Below the pieces are notes generated by a model that was not told the DNA's origin, made no database searches, and was given only the letters and a program-made list of their open reading frames with translations. Positions 1-8,720 of a DNA stretch of 64,000 nt are shown one piece after another. Each line of letters opens with the position of its first letter. Position 1 is the stretch's first letter. The stretch is from Streptomyces graminofaciens (GTDB lineage Bacteria > Actinomycetota > Actinomycetes > Streptomycetales > Streptomycetaceae). A program made the position numbers and the translations under genes. The stretch covers positions 3,162,001 to 3,226,000 of the forward strand of contig NZ_AP018448.1 in assembly GCF_030294945.1 (NCBI RefSeq). The letters run 5' to 3'.

Positions 1-67
1 TTGATCCTGCTGCCCGCGACTCAGTCGTGTCAACTATCGTGGCATTCGGCGACGGTCGACGGCTGAA

Positions 68-89
68 TCTCGCCACAGTTGTGGCGAGA
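68..89. promoter_or_regulatory. Perfect inverted repeat upstream of the XRE gene
   Basis: Nine-base arms TCTCGCCAC and GTGGCGAGA are separated by AGTT. They lie in the 231-base leader before the XRE regulator gene, where no convincing gene is visible. The symmetry and position fit either an autoregulatory operator for the XRE protein or a short hairpin in its leader. There is no T-run, so it is not an obvious terminator. The symmetry is seen directly; the role is inferred. Confidence 0.4.
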
Positions 90-231
90 CCTGGCTGAGA
101 CTTCACCCGAGCGGCTAGTCTCCCCGCAGTTCACGGTGTACTTGCCGGGAACGAGGTCTCGCGACAGGCTTGGCTCCACGGATTGCGCGGCACCACGAAA
201 TTGGCCTGAGAGAGACGTAGGAGATCTGTCG

Positions 232-888
232 GTGACGGATGGCTTCGAGGTTCCGGACGCCGCGGCGACGGTTCTGCTGCCGGCCGTCGTGGCCCGCGTC
301 ACCGCGCTGGCCGACAAGCTGGGCGTGGCGCACGCGGAAGTCTTCGACGTGCGGCGGCTGTCGGTGGCGTCCGGGGTGCCGGACGCGGTGGTGAAGGCGC
401 TGCTGAGCGGCCAGAGCGCCGGCGAGCCGGACGTCCAGGCCCGGTTCCTGCAGCGACTGCAGCTGCTGCGGCGCACCCGGCTCAAGCCGGGCGGGCGCAA
501 GTACACCCAGCAGGAGATCGCCGACGGCGCGGGCATGTCGCGCCAGCAGGCGGGGGCCCTGATCAACGGCGACCGGCGCCCCACGATGGAACATTGCGAC
601 GCGATCCAACGATTCTTCAGAGTGCACGCCGGTTTCCTCACCGCGGAGGATCCCGAGGCACTCGCCAGTGCCCTGATGCGCACCGAGCAGGAGCTCCTCC
701 AGAAGCTCGCCGACCGTGACCGGGCGGCGGCACAGGCCGCCGACGACCCGCTGCAGCGGCTGCTGCAGAACCACGGGGTGCGCTCCATCGCCTGGCGGGC
801 AGCCCAGTTGCCCACCGACCAGCACCGCGACAAGGTGGCGGAGTGGCTGGACATGCTCCTGGAGAGCGTCAAGCGGCCCGAGTCCTGA
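232..888 (+). CDS. XRE-family helix-turn-helix transcriptional regulator
   Basis: Predicted DNA-binding regulator of 218 residues. A helix-turn-helix spans about residues 91-120 (core QEIADGAGMSRQQ), and a helical C-terminal part of about 90 residues follows. The GTG at 232 is chosen because GTAGGAG sits 8-15 bases upstream. The frame stays open further upstream to 79, but that stretch does not look like regulator sequence. The gene is followed 13 bases later by an HExxH protein gene, the arrangement of XRE/ImmA-type pairs in which the protein partner relieves repression. It probably controls the downstream membrane protein and FAD oxygenase genes. The target and the signal are unknown. Confidence 0.8.
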   Translation: MTDGFEVPDAAATVLLPAVVARVTALADKLGVAHAEVFDVRRLSVASGVPDAVVKALLSGQSAGEPDVQARFLQRLQLLRRTRLKPGGRKYTQQEIADGAGMSRQQAGALINGDRRPTMEHCDAIQRFFRVHAGFLTAEDPEALASALMRTEQELLQKLADRDRAAAQAADDPLQRLLQNHGVRSIAWRAAQLPTDQHRDKVAEWLDMLLESVKRPES

Positions 889-901
889 CCGGGGGAGAAC
901 T

Positions 902-1450
902 GTGGGCATCGGTAAGGAAATGCGCCGTCTGTGCGGCGAGTTGGTCGGCGAGCTCACGCTCCCGGCGCCGGCGGACCCCGCCGACCTGTACGGGGCTCTG
1001 TGTGACGCGATGAGCAGACGCCGGGGCCGGCCCGTGCGCTACCGCACGGCCTCGTTCCCGCACGGCACGGCCAGCGGGCTGTGGCTGGACATGGCCGAGC
1101 ACGACCTCGTCGTCATCGAGGAACGCACGGCCCCCGACCACCAGTTGGTGATCCTGGGCCATGAGCTGTGGCACATGCACGCCGGGCACTGCGGCCACGA
1201 CGTGGAGGGCGCCGCCGTCGCCGCGCGCTTATTGCACGCGGAGGCGGATCTACGCGCGACAGTCCTGAAGGTCGCCGCCCGTACCCGCTTCGACCTGGCG
1301 GACGAGCAGGACGCGGAGAGCTTCGGGCTGCTGCTGGCGAGCAAGTGCCGTACGTGGCTCGCCGGTTCGGCGCTGCGCGGCCCGGTGCGCCGCGACCACC
1401 TGGCCGGCCGGATCGGGGCCTCCCTGGGCTACCGCGGTCCGCAGGGCTGA
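902..1450 (+). CDS. ImmA/IrrE-like HExxH protein (putative metallopeptidase partner of the XRE regulator)
   Basis: A protein of 182 residues with HELWH at residues 87-91 and a downstream helix carrying DAESFG near residue 139. Both fit the zinc-binding arrangement of ImmA/IrrE-type metallopeptidases. These proteins usually act on, or sense for, a partner XRE repressor, and the partner gene lies 13 bases upstream. Genes of this kind are often labelled as a toxin component in Streptomyces, but nothing here shows toxicity. The GTG at 902 follows GGGGGAGAA. The zinc motif is seen; proteolytic activity is inferred. Confidence 0.7.
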   Translation: MGIGKEMRRLCGELVGELTLPAPADPADLYGALCDAMSRRRGRPVRYRTASFPHGTASGLWLDMAEHDLVVIEERTAPDHQLVILGHELWHMHAGHCGHDVEGAAVAARLLHAEADLRATVLKVAARTRFDLADEQDAESFGLLLASKCRTWLAGSALRGPVRRDHLAGRIGASLGYRGPQG

Positions 1451-1469
1451 GACTCCGAGACGCTGACAC

Positions 1470-2678
1470 ATGGACGGGCCCAGCTACTACCTCCCTGCCC
1501 TCGCGATGGCCGTCGCCCTGGCGCTCAAGACCCCGGAACTGCTGCGCAACTGGCGGGATCCGCTGCTGAGGTCGGTGTGCGCGCTGCTGACGACGGGGTC
1601 CCTGGTGTTCTGCTTCGCCGCCCCGCCGACGAGCGGCTGGCTGAACCGTCTCATCGGTGTCGCCAACATCTCGGCACCCCTGGTCTACTGCCTGCTGAGC
1701 GCCTTCAGCTGCTCGTGCATGGTCCTGATCACCAACTGGCGGGGCGGCCCGCCCGAGGTGACACGGCGGCTGTCACGCCGCTGGATCACCGGGTACGGTT
1801 CGATGTGCGCGGCCATCGTGACGCTGTTCGCGCTCGGGGACGCTCCCTCGGAGCGGCTGCAGGACTTCGACACGTACTACGCGAACACGCCGTTCCTGCG
1901 CGAGATGATCGTGCTCTATCTCGTCGGGTTCACCGTCGCGGGCGTCGCGATGAACGCCATGTGCTGGCGCTGGGCGCTCCAGGTGCACGGCTGGCTGCGC
2001 GCCGGGCTGCTGATCATCGCGCTGGGCTTCCTGGTGAACGTCCCTTTCGCCGCGGTGAAGCTGATCGCCGTGGTCACCCGCTGGCGGGGCGGGAACGTGG
2101 ACGACCTGAGCACGTACGCGGCTCCCGTGCTGGCCTCGGTGGGCGCGGCGGTCAGCGCGCTCGGCTTCTGTCTCCCGTTGGCCGGACAGCGCATCGGTGA
2201 CTCCTGGACCACCTGGACGACGTACCGCAGGCTCGGGCCGCTGTGGCGGGAGCTGAGGTCGGTCCGGGCGCAGGCCGGTCACGACGTGCGGATCTCGTGG
2301 TGGGCGCCGGCCCAGCTCCAGGTGACCCAGCGGGAGTCCGACATCCACGACGGCATGCTGAGCCTTTACCCCTACTTCGACTCCGAGGTCCGGGCGCGGG
2401 CGTACGACTCGGCCGTCACGGCGGGCTCCGGTCCCGCGCAGGCGCGGGCCGTGGCCGACGCCGCGATGGTGACGGCGGCGGTGCGGGCCAAGGCCGCCGA
2501 CCCCGAGGGCCGGTTCATCTGTTCGGCGGTGGCCGACGCGCCCACCGTGTCCGCCGAGAGTCACCGCGACCTTGTGCGGATGTCCCTCGCGCTGCGTCAG
2601 TCACCCGTTGTCGCGGCCGCCCGGGAGTGGGGCGCCGTCACCAGGTCGGAGAGCGACTTCCATGAGCGAACCCGTTAG
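1470..2678 (+). CDS. Seven-helix membrane protein, MAB_1171c / DUF6545-like
   Basis: A membrane protein of 402 residues. About seven hydrophobic segments fill residues 5-240, and a soluble C-terminal tail of about 160 residues lies probably in the cytoplasm. The layout and the position after XRE and HExxH genes match the family named putative transporter MAB_1171c. No transport substrate has been established for that family as far as I know. The last 17 bases overlap the start of the FAD oxygenase gene, so the two are translationally linked. In this neighbourhood it could export or sense an isoprenoid-derived compound or peptide, which is inference only. Confidence 0.75.
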   Translation: MDGPSYYLPALAMAVALALKTPELLRNWRDPLLRSVCALLTTGSLVFCFAAPPTSGWLNRLIGVANISAPLVYCLLSAFSCSCMVLITNWRGGPPEVTRRLSRRWITGYGSMCAAIVTLFALGDAPSERLQDFDTYYANTPFLREMIVLYLVGFTVAGVAMNAMCWRWALQVHGWLRAGLLIIALGFLVNVPFAAVKLIAVVTRWRGGNVDDLSTYAAPVLASVGAAVSALGFCLPLAGQRIGDSWTTWTTYRRLGPLWRELRSVRAQAGHDVRISWWAPAQLQVTQRESDIHDGMLSLYPYFDSEVRARAYDSAVTAGSGPAQARAVADAAMVTAAVRAKAADPEGRFICSAVADAPTVSAESHRDLVRMSLALRQSPVVAAAREWGAVTRSESDFHERTR

Positions 2679-4083
2679 AGGCCCCCTCGGCAGCGCCGCC
2701 GGGCGTGCCGTCGTCATAGGCGCGGGCCTGGCCGGGCTGCTGGCCGCCGCCGCGCTGCGCGACCACGCCGAGGTCACCGTCGTCGAGCGCGACGCGCTGC
2801 CCGAGGGGGCCGCGCCCCGCAGGGGTGTCCCCCAGGCCCGCCACCGCCATCTGCTGTGGTCCGGCGGCGCCCGCGCCGCGGAGGAGCTGCTGCCGGGGGT
2901 GACGGAGGCCTGGCTGGCGGCCGGGGCGCGGCGGATCCCGCTGCCGACCGGGCTGGTCGCGTTCTCGGCTGGGGGCTGGGCGCGGCGCGGGCCGGAGACG
3001 GAGTTCCTGATCGCGTGCGGCCGCGATCTGCTGGAGTCGGTCGTCCGCGCCCGGCTCGTCGCCGACCCCCGCGTCACCGTGCTGGAGCGCACCGACATGC
3101 TCGGTCTGGAGGGTGACGCCGCCCGGGTGACGGGTGTCCGGGTCCGCACGGCCGAGGGTGGGCACCGGGCACTGGCCGCCGATCTGGTCGTGGACTCCTC
3201 GGGGCGCGGTTCGCGCGGCACCGCCTGGCTCGACGCGCTGGGGGTCGCCCCGGCGCCGATGGAGGAGGTCGACGCCGGGCTCGTGTGCGCCAGCCGGGTC
3301 TTCCGGGCGCCCGCCGGCACCGAGGAGCACCCGATGGTCGAGGTACGGCCGGACGCGGCGCGGCCCGTGCCGGGGCGCGGCGCCACGGTCCTCCCCATCG
3401 AGGACGGTCGCTGGCTGGTGACGCTGTGGGGCACCCGAGGGGGTCAACCGGCCGGCGCTGCCGACGCGTTCGAGGAGTTCGCGCGCGGCCTCCCGCACCC
3501 GTTCGTCGGCGAACTGATATCCCACGCCGAGCCCCTGACGGACGTGGCCCTCACCCGCAGCACGGTCAACCGGCGACGCTTCTTCGAGAAGGTGTCCGAC
3601 TGGCCCGAGGGTTTCGTCGTGATCGGCGACGCGGTGGCCACGTACAACCCGGTCCACGGCCATGGCATGTCCGTCGCCGCCCAGAGCGCCCTCGCGCTAC
3701 GGGAACGGGTCGCCGAGCACGGTCTCGCGGCACCGGGGCTGGCGCGCCGGGTGCAGCGGGCGGTGGCGCGGCCGGTGGCGCTCGCCTGGGAGCTGGCCAC
3801 GGGCACGGACATCCGCCACCCGGAGGCGATGGGCAAGCGGCCGGGAGCGCTGCGGACACTCTTCGGCCGCTATCTCGACCGGTCGATCCGCGCCGCCGCC
3901 GGGCGCCCACTGGTCAGTGAGGCCCTCCTCGGCGTGATCACCCTCTCCAGGCCCGTCGGCTCCCTTCTCAATTCGAAGGTCGTCATGGCGGTGCTGCGCG
4001 GCCCGGGCGGACCCCCGCTGACGGAGCCTCCGCTGACGGGCCGTGAGCGGGAGGCGTCGCTGGGAGCGGTGGCACAGTTGTAG
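2662..4083 (+). CDS. FAD-dependent monooxygenase / oxidoreductase
   Basis: A flavoprotein of 473 residues. The N-terminal Rossmann motif GAGLAG is at residues 20-25, with the acidic ribose-binding end ERD near residue 44. The second FAD motif, GDAVATYNPVHGHGM, starts near residue 322. This is the architecture of aromatic hydroxylases and geranylgeranyl-reductase-like enzymes. The ATG at 2662 lies inside the end of the upstream membrane protein gene, giving a coupled pair. A prenyl diphosphate synthase is encoded nearby on the other strand, so a prenylated substrate is plausible but not shown. Confidence 0.8.
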   Translation: MSEPVRGPLGSAAGRAVVIGAGLAGLLAAAALRDHAEVTVVERDALPEGAAPRRGVPQARHRHLLWSGGARAAEELLPGVTEAWLAAGARRIPLPTGLVAFSAGGWARRGPETEFLIACGRDLLESVVRARLVADPRVTVLERTDMLGLEGDAARVTGVRVRTAEGGHRALAADLVVDSSGRGSRGTAWLDALGVAPAPMEEVDAGLVCASRVFRAPAGTEEHPMVEVRPDAARPVPGRGATVLPIEDGRWLVTLWGTRGGQPAGAADAFEEFARGLPHPFVGELISHAEPLTDVALTRSTVNRRRFFEKVSDWPEGFVVIGDAVATYNPVHGHGMSVAAQSALALRERVAEHGLAAPGLARRVQRAVARPVALAWELATGTDIRHPEAMGKRPGALRTLFGRYLDRSIRAAAGRPLVSEALLGVITLSRPVGSLLNSKVVMAVLRGPGGPPLTEPPLTGREREASLGAVAQL

Positions 4084-4262
4084 CCCTCGCGGGCATTTCC
4101 GTGGGGTTTCTCTTCCGCTGACCGAGCGAACCGATGTGCAGGGCAACGGGATTGTCAGTGGCGGACGGCAAGCTGGGGGTGCACCACCCGTGTGACTCCG
4201 TGGGCGTTGGGCCGCGGGGCGCGTGGGCCGTATCGCTGAGCCGACCAGGGGAGAGCCGACCG

Positions 4263-4490
4263 ATGCCGACCGCCGTACTGACCGACCGCGAGCGCTCCGC
4301 CGTGCAGGCCTATCTGCGGCTTCTGCAGACCGTACGAGCGGCGTTCGACGGGCCGCCGGAGGGTGGCCGACCACCCGTGGTGCCGACGGCGGCGCTCGAC
4401 GAGGCGGACCGGGCACTGGCGGCGGCCGGTCTCGCGGGCAATGAGGAGGAGCTCTTCCGGCTGCTGAAGGGCTGGTGTCCGCAGGTGTGA
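4263..4490 (+). CDS. Small conserved-looking protein ending in WCPQV
   Basis: A 75-residue protein of unknown function with strong G/C third positions, so it is probably real. AGGGGAGA lies about 8 bases upstream of the ATG at 4263. It is mostly helical in appearance and ends GWCPQV, which puts a cysteine four residues from the C terminus next to a tryptophan. The spacing resembles a CaaX box, although Pro-Gln-Val is not a canonical aaX sequence. The tryptophan recalls the prenylated residue of ComX. The next gene, convergent, encodes a prenyl diphosphate synthase. Modification is a hypothesis; a plain cytoplasmic protein is equally possible. The 180 bases upstream show no other feature. Confidence 0.65.
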   Translation: MPTAVLTDRERSAVQAYLRLLQTVRAAFDGPPEGGRPPVVPTAALDEADRALAAAGLAGNEEELFRLLKGWCPQV

Positions 4491-4508
4491 GCCGCCCCGC
4501 GGACCGGT

Positions 4509-4536
4509 GGTCCGCCGGATCCCGTACCGGCGGACC
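4509..4536. terminator. Bidirectional hairpin between convergent genes
   Basis: Perfect 10-base arms GGTCCGCCGG and CCGGCGGACC are separated by 8 bases. A nested stem GCGGACC/GGTCCGC lies just to the left. The site falls between the ends of the small-protein gene and the prenyl synthase gene, the expected place for a terminator serving both strands. No T-run is present, as is common in Streptomyces. Confidence 0.65.
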
Positions 4537-4580
4537 GCTGCCAGGGGGCGTGCGGCTTGCGCCAGGACCGGCTCGGAACC

Positions 4581-5585
4581 CTAGGCCGGCTGCTTCCCGA
4601 GCACCCGGTGGGACGGTGTGAGATACAGGCCGGAGGACTGGTCGACGAGGTTGCGGAGCATCGAGAGATAGGGCTCGGCGCCGCCCAGTTCAGCGAGCAG
4701 GCGATGGGCCTCGCCGCGGAATGCGTCGAGATCCTTCTCGAAACGCCGGAGAACGGCGGGCGCGAGGAGCACGGTCAGGAGTTCGGTGCGTGCCTCGGCG
4801 GAACCCCGCGCGGCGGCGCTCAATTCCAGGACGTGCTCCCGGCAGCCGGGCGACACCTCGTCGAGGGCGCAGGCGAGCAGATAGGTGACCGTGCCGTTGC
4901 GCAGGTCCTCGTCGCGGCCGGACAGAAGGTCTTCCTGGTCGTTGAAGAGCTGCCACAGAATGCCGAAGACGTCGCCGAACTCCCGCCACGACCGGGTGCG
5001 TTCACTCCCGACGCCCGACAGAATCGCGGCCATCGCCGTGATCATCCCGAACGGGGCGCCGGATTTCCCCCGGTAGGCCGCGACGACGGAATCCCGCGAG
5101 GCGCCCGCCGTGTCACCCCGCAGATCCCTCAACTGTCCCTCCGAGGCGCTGATCACGCAGGTGACGATCTCCCCGGTCAGGGCGTTGCGCACCGCGTCCG
5201 GGACACGCTGCGCCTGCACCACGTGGATGGGGAGGGCCTGACCGGCGATGACGGCTGCCAACAGGGCCTCGTCCGAGCCGAGTCCGGCGGGCGCGTACAC
5301 GCCATGACCGTCGAACAGGTCATCGAGGTAGCACGCCGAGGTCCACCACAGGACGTGCACGGCCGCCAGGGGCACGGCCGGTGCGTGGACACCCGTCTCG
5401 GCGCCGTGCACCAGCAAGGGCAATACCGACAAAGGATATTTCATCTGCTGATGACGGAGAAGTCCGGATATCGCTTCACGTACCGATCCCGACGTCGGAC
5501 CGAGTCTTTCCAGAGCGGCCCGTATTTCCGCGTCCATGTCCGCGGAGACCTGTCTGTACAGGTCGAAGTAGGACGGCTGGTTCAT
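4581..5585 (-). CDS. Prenyl diphosphate synthase family protein
   Basis: A 334-residue all-helical enzyme of the class I trans-prenyl synthase fold. The first aspartate-rich motif is DDLFD at residues 88-92. The second is NDQED at residues 215-219 with Asn in place of the first Asp, in the context ILWQLFNDQEDLL. A conserved lysine region (YRGKSG, about 171-176) and EGQLRDL (149-155) also fit. It would condense isopentenyl diphosphate with an allylic diphosphate in the cytoplasm. The altered second motif makes chain length and activity uncertain. The gene lies 72 bases downstream of a phosphopantetheinyl transferase gene on the same strand, and no terpene cyclase is nearby. Confidence 0.8.
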   Translation of the reverse strand: MNQPSYFDLYRQVSADMDAEIRAALERLGPTSGSVREAISGLLRHQQMKYPLSVLPLLVHGAETGVHAPAVPLAAVHVLWWTSACYLDDLFDGHGVYAPAGLGSDEALLAAVIAGQALPIHVVQAQRVPDAVRNALTGEIVTCVISASEGQLRDLRGDTAGASRDSVVAAYRGKSGAPFGMITAMAAILSGVGSERTRSWREFGDVFGILWQLFNDQEDLLSGRDEDLRNGTVTYLLACALDEVSPGCREHVLELSAAARGSAEARTELLTVLLAPAVLRRFEKDLDAFRGEAHRLLAELGGAEPYLSMLRNLVDQSSGLYLTPSHRVLGKQPA

Positions 5586-5657
5586 TTGGCATCCTCGTCA
5601 TCAAGTCTTCACGCCCGCATCCCGATCGACCTGTCGAACGGAATTCCCGGCAGGACT

Positions 5658-6350
5658 TCAGAGAGAATCCCCAGGGGAAAAGGGCACCGAAACCGCCGTC
5701 GCCACCAGCCCCGGCCGCACCGTCCAGCGGCCGTCGAAGAACCCGACACGCCGGCCTTCCACGACCGGTCCGGGCACGAGCAGTCGGGCGCGCAGGGTGC
5801 CGGAGCGGCCGTCGGGTCCCACGGCCACCTCGATGTCGGCCTCCGAGAAGTCCAGCCACTGGGCGGTGAGCGGGAACCACGCCTTGTAGACCGACTCCTT
5901 TGCGCTGAACAGCAGCCTGTCCCAGTGGACCGAGGGGTGGTCGGCGGTCAGCCGGGCGAGGCGCGCGTTCTCCGTGGGGAGCGCTATCGCCTCCAGGACG
6001 CCGTCGGGCAGGGGGCCGTGCGGTTCGGCGTCGATGCCGAGGGAGGCGAGGTCGGTGGCGCGGACCAGGGCGGCCGCCGCGTACCCCTCGCAGTGGGTCA
6101 TGCTGCCGATCAGCCCGTCCGGCCAGCCGGGGGCGCCGCGCTCACCGGGCAGGATGGGCTGCGCGGGTACGCCGAGCTTCTCCATGGCCCGCCGGGCGCA
6201 GGCGCGTACGACGGTGAACTCCCGGCGCCGCTTCTCGACCGCCCGGGCGACGACCGCCTCCTCCTCGGGGAAGAGCGCGGCCTCCCCCGCTCCGTCGCTA
6301 CCGTGCGCCTCCACGGCCACGACCGACTCCGGGAGCAGCTCCTCGATCAC
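5658..6350 (-). CDS. 4'-phosphopantetheinyl transferase, Sfp/EntD type
   Basis: A 230-residue enzyme that moves phosphopantetheine from CoA to a serine of carrier proteins, activating polyketide, peptide or fatty acid synthases. The magnesium-binding motif GIDAEP is at residues 105-110, and FSAKESVYKAW with the catalytic Lys-Glu pair is at 148-158. The GTG start at 6350 lies inside the end of the upstream metallophosphoesterase gene (53-base overlap), with CGGAG close by. S. coelicolor is recalled to carry a PPTase of this kind in a similar neighbourhood. It probably serves several pathways, not just its neighbours. Confidence 0.9.
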   Translation of the reverse strand: MIEELLPESVVAVEAHGSDGAGEAALFPEEEAVVARAVEKRRREFTVVRACARRAMEKLGVPAQPILPGERGAPGWPDGLIGSMTHCEGYAAAALVRATDLASLGIDAEPHGPLPDGVLEAIALPTENARLARLTADHPSVHWDRLLFSAKESVYKAWFPLTAQWLDFSEADIEVAVGPDGRSGTLRARLLVPGPVVEGRRVGFFDGRWTVRPGLVATAVSVPFSPGDSL

Positions 6351-7206
6351 CGGCTCCGACCTCCATCGGCAGAATGCGGCGCAGCTGTCCCGGCGGCACC
6401 GGGCGCGGACGCCATTCGCGGGGGTAACCCACCGACACCTCTTCGAAGCGGACCCCGTCCAGCCAGGTGGTCCGTGGGATGTGCAGATGACCGTAGACCA
6501 TCACCTCGACGCGGAAGCGCCGGTGCCAGTCGGCGGTCAGCTCCGTGCCGCACCACATGGCGAACTCGGGATAGCGCAGCACGTCCATCGGGTGCCGGTC
6601 CAGCGGGTAGTGGTTGACCAGCACCGTGGGCGTGTCGGCGGGGAGGGCGGCGAGCCGGCGCTCGGTCTCGGCGACCCGGGCGCGGCACCAGGCGTCGCGG
6701 CTCGGATACGGGTCGGGGAACAGCACGTGCTCGTCGGTGCAGACGATGCCCGTCTCGTGCGCGTACGCCAGCCCCTCGGCCTTCGTCGTGCAGCCCTTGG
6801 GCAGGAACGAGTAGTCGTACCCGAGGAAGAGCGGTGCGACGATCGCGGGTCCGCCCGGGCCCTCCCACACCGGGTAGGGGTCCTCGGGCGTGACGACGCC
6901 CAACTCCCGGCAGAGGCCGACGAGATACTCGTAGCGGGCGACTCCGCGATGCGGGACGGTCTCCTTCGGGTGGGTCCACAGCTCGTGGTTGCCCGGCGCC
7001 CAGACGACCTTCGCGAAGCGGCCGGCGAGGGTCTGGAGCGCCCAGCGGATGTCGACGGCCGTCTCGGCGACGTCACCGGCGACCAGCAGCCAGTCGTCGT
7101 CCGTCTCCGGGCGCATCCGCTCGACCAGGGCGCGGTTCTCCGCATAGCCGATGTGCAGATCGCTGATGGCCAGCAGGTTCCCCGAACGGCCGACCGTCGA
7201 CTCCAC
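6298..7206 (-). CDS. Calcineurin-like metallophosphoesterase
   Basis: A 302-residue cytoplasmic phosphoesterase. The dinuclear metal motifs appear in order: DLH at residues 16-18, GD at 44-45, GNHE at 72-75, NHYPLD mid-protein and GHLH near the C terminus. The GTG at 7206 is chosen because GGAAGGAG lies 6 bases upstream; the longer open frame beyond it is not coding. The gene ends inside the PPTase gene, so the two are co-transcribed. The substrate is unknown. Confidence 0.85.
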   Translation of the reverse strand: MESTVGRSGNLLAISDLHIGYAENRALVERMRPETDDDWLLVAGDVAETAVDIRWALQTLAGRFAKVVWAPGNHELWTHPKETVPHRGVARYEYLVGLCRELGVVTPEDPYPVWEGPGGPAIVAPLFLGYDYSFLPKGCTTKAEGLAYAHETGIVCTDEHVLFPDPYPSRDAWCRARVAETERRLAALPADTPTVLVNHYPLDRHPMDVLRYPEFAMWCGTELTADWHRRFRVEVMVYGHLHIPRTTWLDGVRFEEVSVGYPREWRPRPVPPGQLRRILPMEVGAGDRGAAPGVGRGRGGAR

Positions 7207-7515
7207 CCGTACTCCTTCCGAGACCGAATGGAAACACAAGAACACACGTGCGCGCCGATGGACAAGAGTGGCCTGTTGAGAGCCCCGCCGAGTGGCTGAC
7301 AGGCCATGCGCACATGGCGTGATCATGGCTCGACGGACCCAGGCCGGAAGGATTAACACGCGCGTGACAGAAACAGGGGTCCCGGTGGCCTTATGATCGG
7401 CGACAACACCACCGCCACGCCCGTCCTTCGCGTCGGCGGTTCGGCGTACCTCCATCTCCCCTGGCCGGGCACGGCCTGCTCCGCCGTGCCCGCGAACCGT
7501 AGAAAGGCGGCCTGC
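7207..7515. other. Divergent intergenic region
   Basis: This 309-base spacer separates the leftward metallophosphoesterase gene from the rightward ATP-grasp gene. It must hold both promoters, but I see no convincing -35/-10 pair, no clear inverted repeat and no small gene with the local codon bias. Confidence 0.4.
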
Positions 7516-8697
7516 ATGGGCTCTCGCGTACGCGTCTGGCTCAACCGCACGTACGCGGAGAACGTGTTCTTCATGGATCAGCTGCGGAGTAATCCGCATG
7601 CTCGACCAGTCGACATCCATGCGACGCACGGTGACGCCGACTCCCCCGTACTGGCCGCGGCCGACACCGCCGATCTGGAGCCGGACGGCCTGTCCCCCGC
7701 CGCGTACGTCGAGTACGCCCTCGACCAGTGCGCCAAGCGTTCCATCGACGTGTTCGTGCCCCGGCTGCACCAGGCGGTCATCGCCGCCCACCGCGAGGAG
7801 TTCGCCGCCGTCGGTACGGCGCTCCTGGCGCCGCCCGCCGAGTCCATCGAGGTCTTCGAGGACAAGGTGACCGCGTACGAGGCGGTCCAGGCGTTCGGGG
7901 TGCCCGTGCCGCCGTGGTTCCGGGTGCGGACGGCCGATGAACTCGTCGCGGCTGTCGACGAGTTGGAGGCCGACGGGCACAGAGCGTGCTTCAAGCCGGC
8001 GGCCGGGGCGGGCGGTGTGGGCTTCCGCGTCGTGACGCGCGCCCCCTTCTCGCTCACGCACCTCAGCGGCTTCCCGAGCCCGTACGTTCAGCTCGACATG
8101 GTCGTCGACGCGGTGCTCGCGGCCGAGGAGCCGGTGGACTGGCTGGTCATGCCCCGTCTGGAGCAGCCGGAGGTGTCGGTCGACTGCCTGACCGGGCCCG
8201 ACGGGCGGGTCCGTATGGCCGTGGGCCGCACGAAGAACGGCCGTCGGCGGGGCTTCACGTCGCACCCCTCGTGGATCGAGCCCGCGCGGCTCATCGCGGA
8301 GAAGTTCGCGCTGCATTATCTGACGAACATCCAGTTCCGGATGTTCGGGGACGAGCCCGTACTGATGGATGTCAACACGCGTCCGGCGGGTGGGCTGCAT
8401 CAGCTGGCGCTGTGCGGTGTCAACGCGCCTTGGGCGGCTGTGCAGTTGGCGCTCGGCGAGGACCCGGGGGATGTTGTCCCGGCCCTGCTGGGTCAGGACT
8501 ACACCGTGGTGTCGGGGACGCGGCCGTTGCGGGCGGTTTCGGCGCCGGTGCCGCATCCGCGGGTTGAGGCGGAGGTCGTCGCCGGGGTTGTGGCGGAGGG
8601 TGTTGAGGTGCGGGCGCTGGAACTGGGGCCTGTGGATGCGCCCGCGTGCGCCCCGGCCGTGCGCAAGCCGTCGGCCGACCGTCCGTTGGCGGTCTGA
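7516..8697 (+). CDS. ATP-grasp domain protein
   Basis: A 393-residue protein. The ATP-grasp core spans about residues 110-310, with CFKPAAGAGGVGF as the glycine-rich lysine segment and QFRMFGDEPVLMDVNTRP as the metal-binding end. Such enzymes ligate a carboxylate to an amine or thiol at the cost of ATP. The ATG at 7516 is chosen because AGAAAGGCGG lies just upstream; a longer open frame starts at 7393. It stands alone, followed by a dispersed repeat, so its pathway is unknown. CTGAG-cccgc-CTCAG at 8694-8708, followed by a T-rich stretch, may be a weak terminator. Confidence 0.75.
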   Translation: MGSRVRVWLNRTYAENVFFMDQLRSNPHARPVDIHATHGDADSPVLAAADTADLEPDGLSPAAYVEYALDQCAKRSIDVFVPRLHQAVIAAHREEFAAVGTALLAPPAESIEVFEDKVTAYEAVQAFGVPVPPWFRVRTADELVAAVDELEADGHRACFKPAAGAGGVGFRVVTRAPFSLTHLSGFPSPYVQLDMVVDAVLAAEEPVDWLVMPRLEQPEVSVDCLTGPDGRVRMAVGRTKNGRRRGFTSHPSWIEPARLIAEKFALHYLTNIQFRMFGDEPVLMDVNTRPAGGLHQLALCGVNAPWAAVQLALGEDPGDVVPALLGQDYTVVSGTRPLRAVSAPVPHPRVEAEVVAGVVAEGVEVRALELGPVDAPACAPAVRKPSADRPLAV

Positions 8698-8720
8698 GCC
8701 CGCCTCAGGGTTTCCTTTCT

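Noticed and set aside
2662..6350. Terpenoid or polyketide gene cluster
   Set aside because: A prenyl synthase, FAD oxygenase and PPTase are present, but no terpene cyclase, ketosynthase or peptide synthetase module is nearby.
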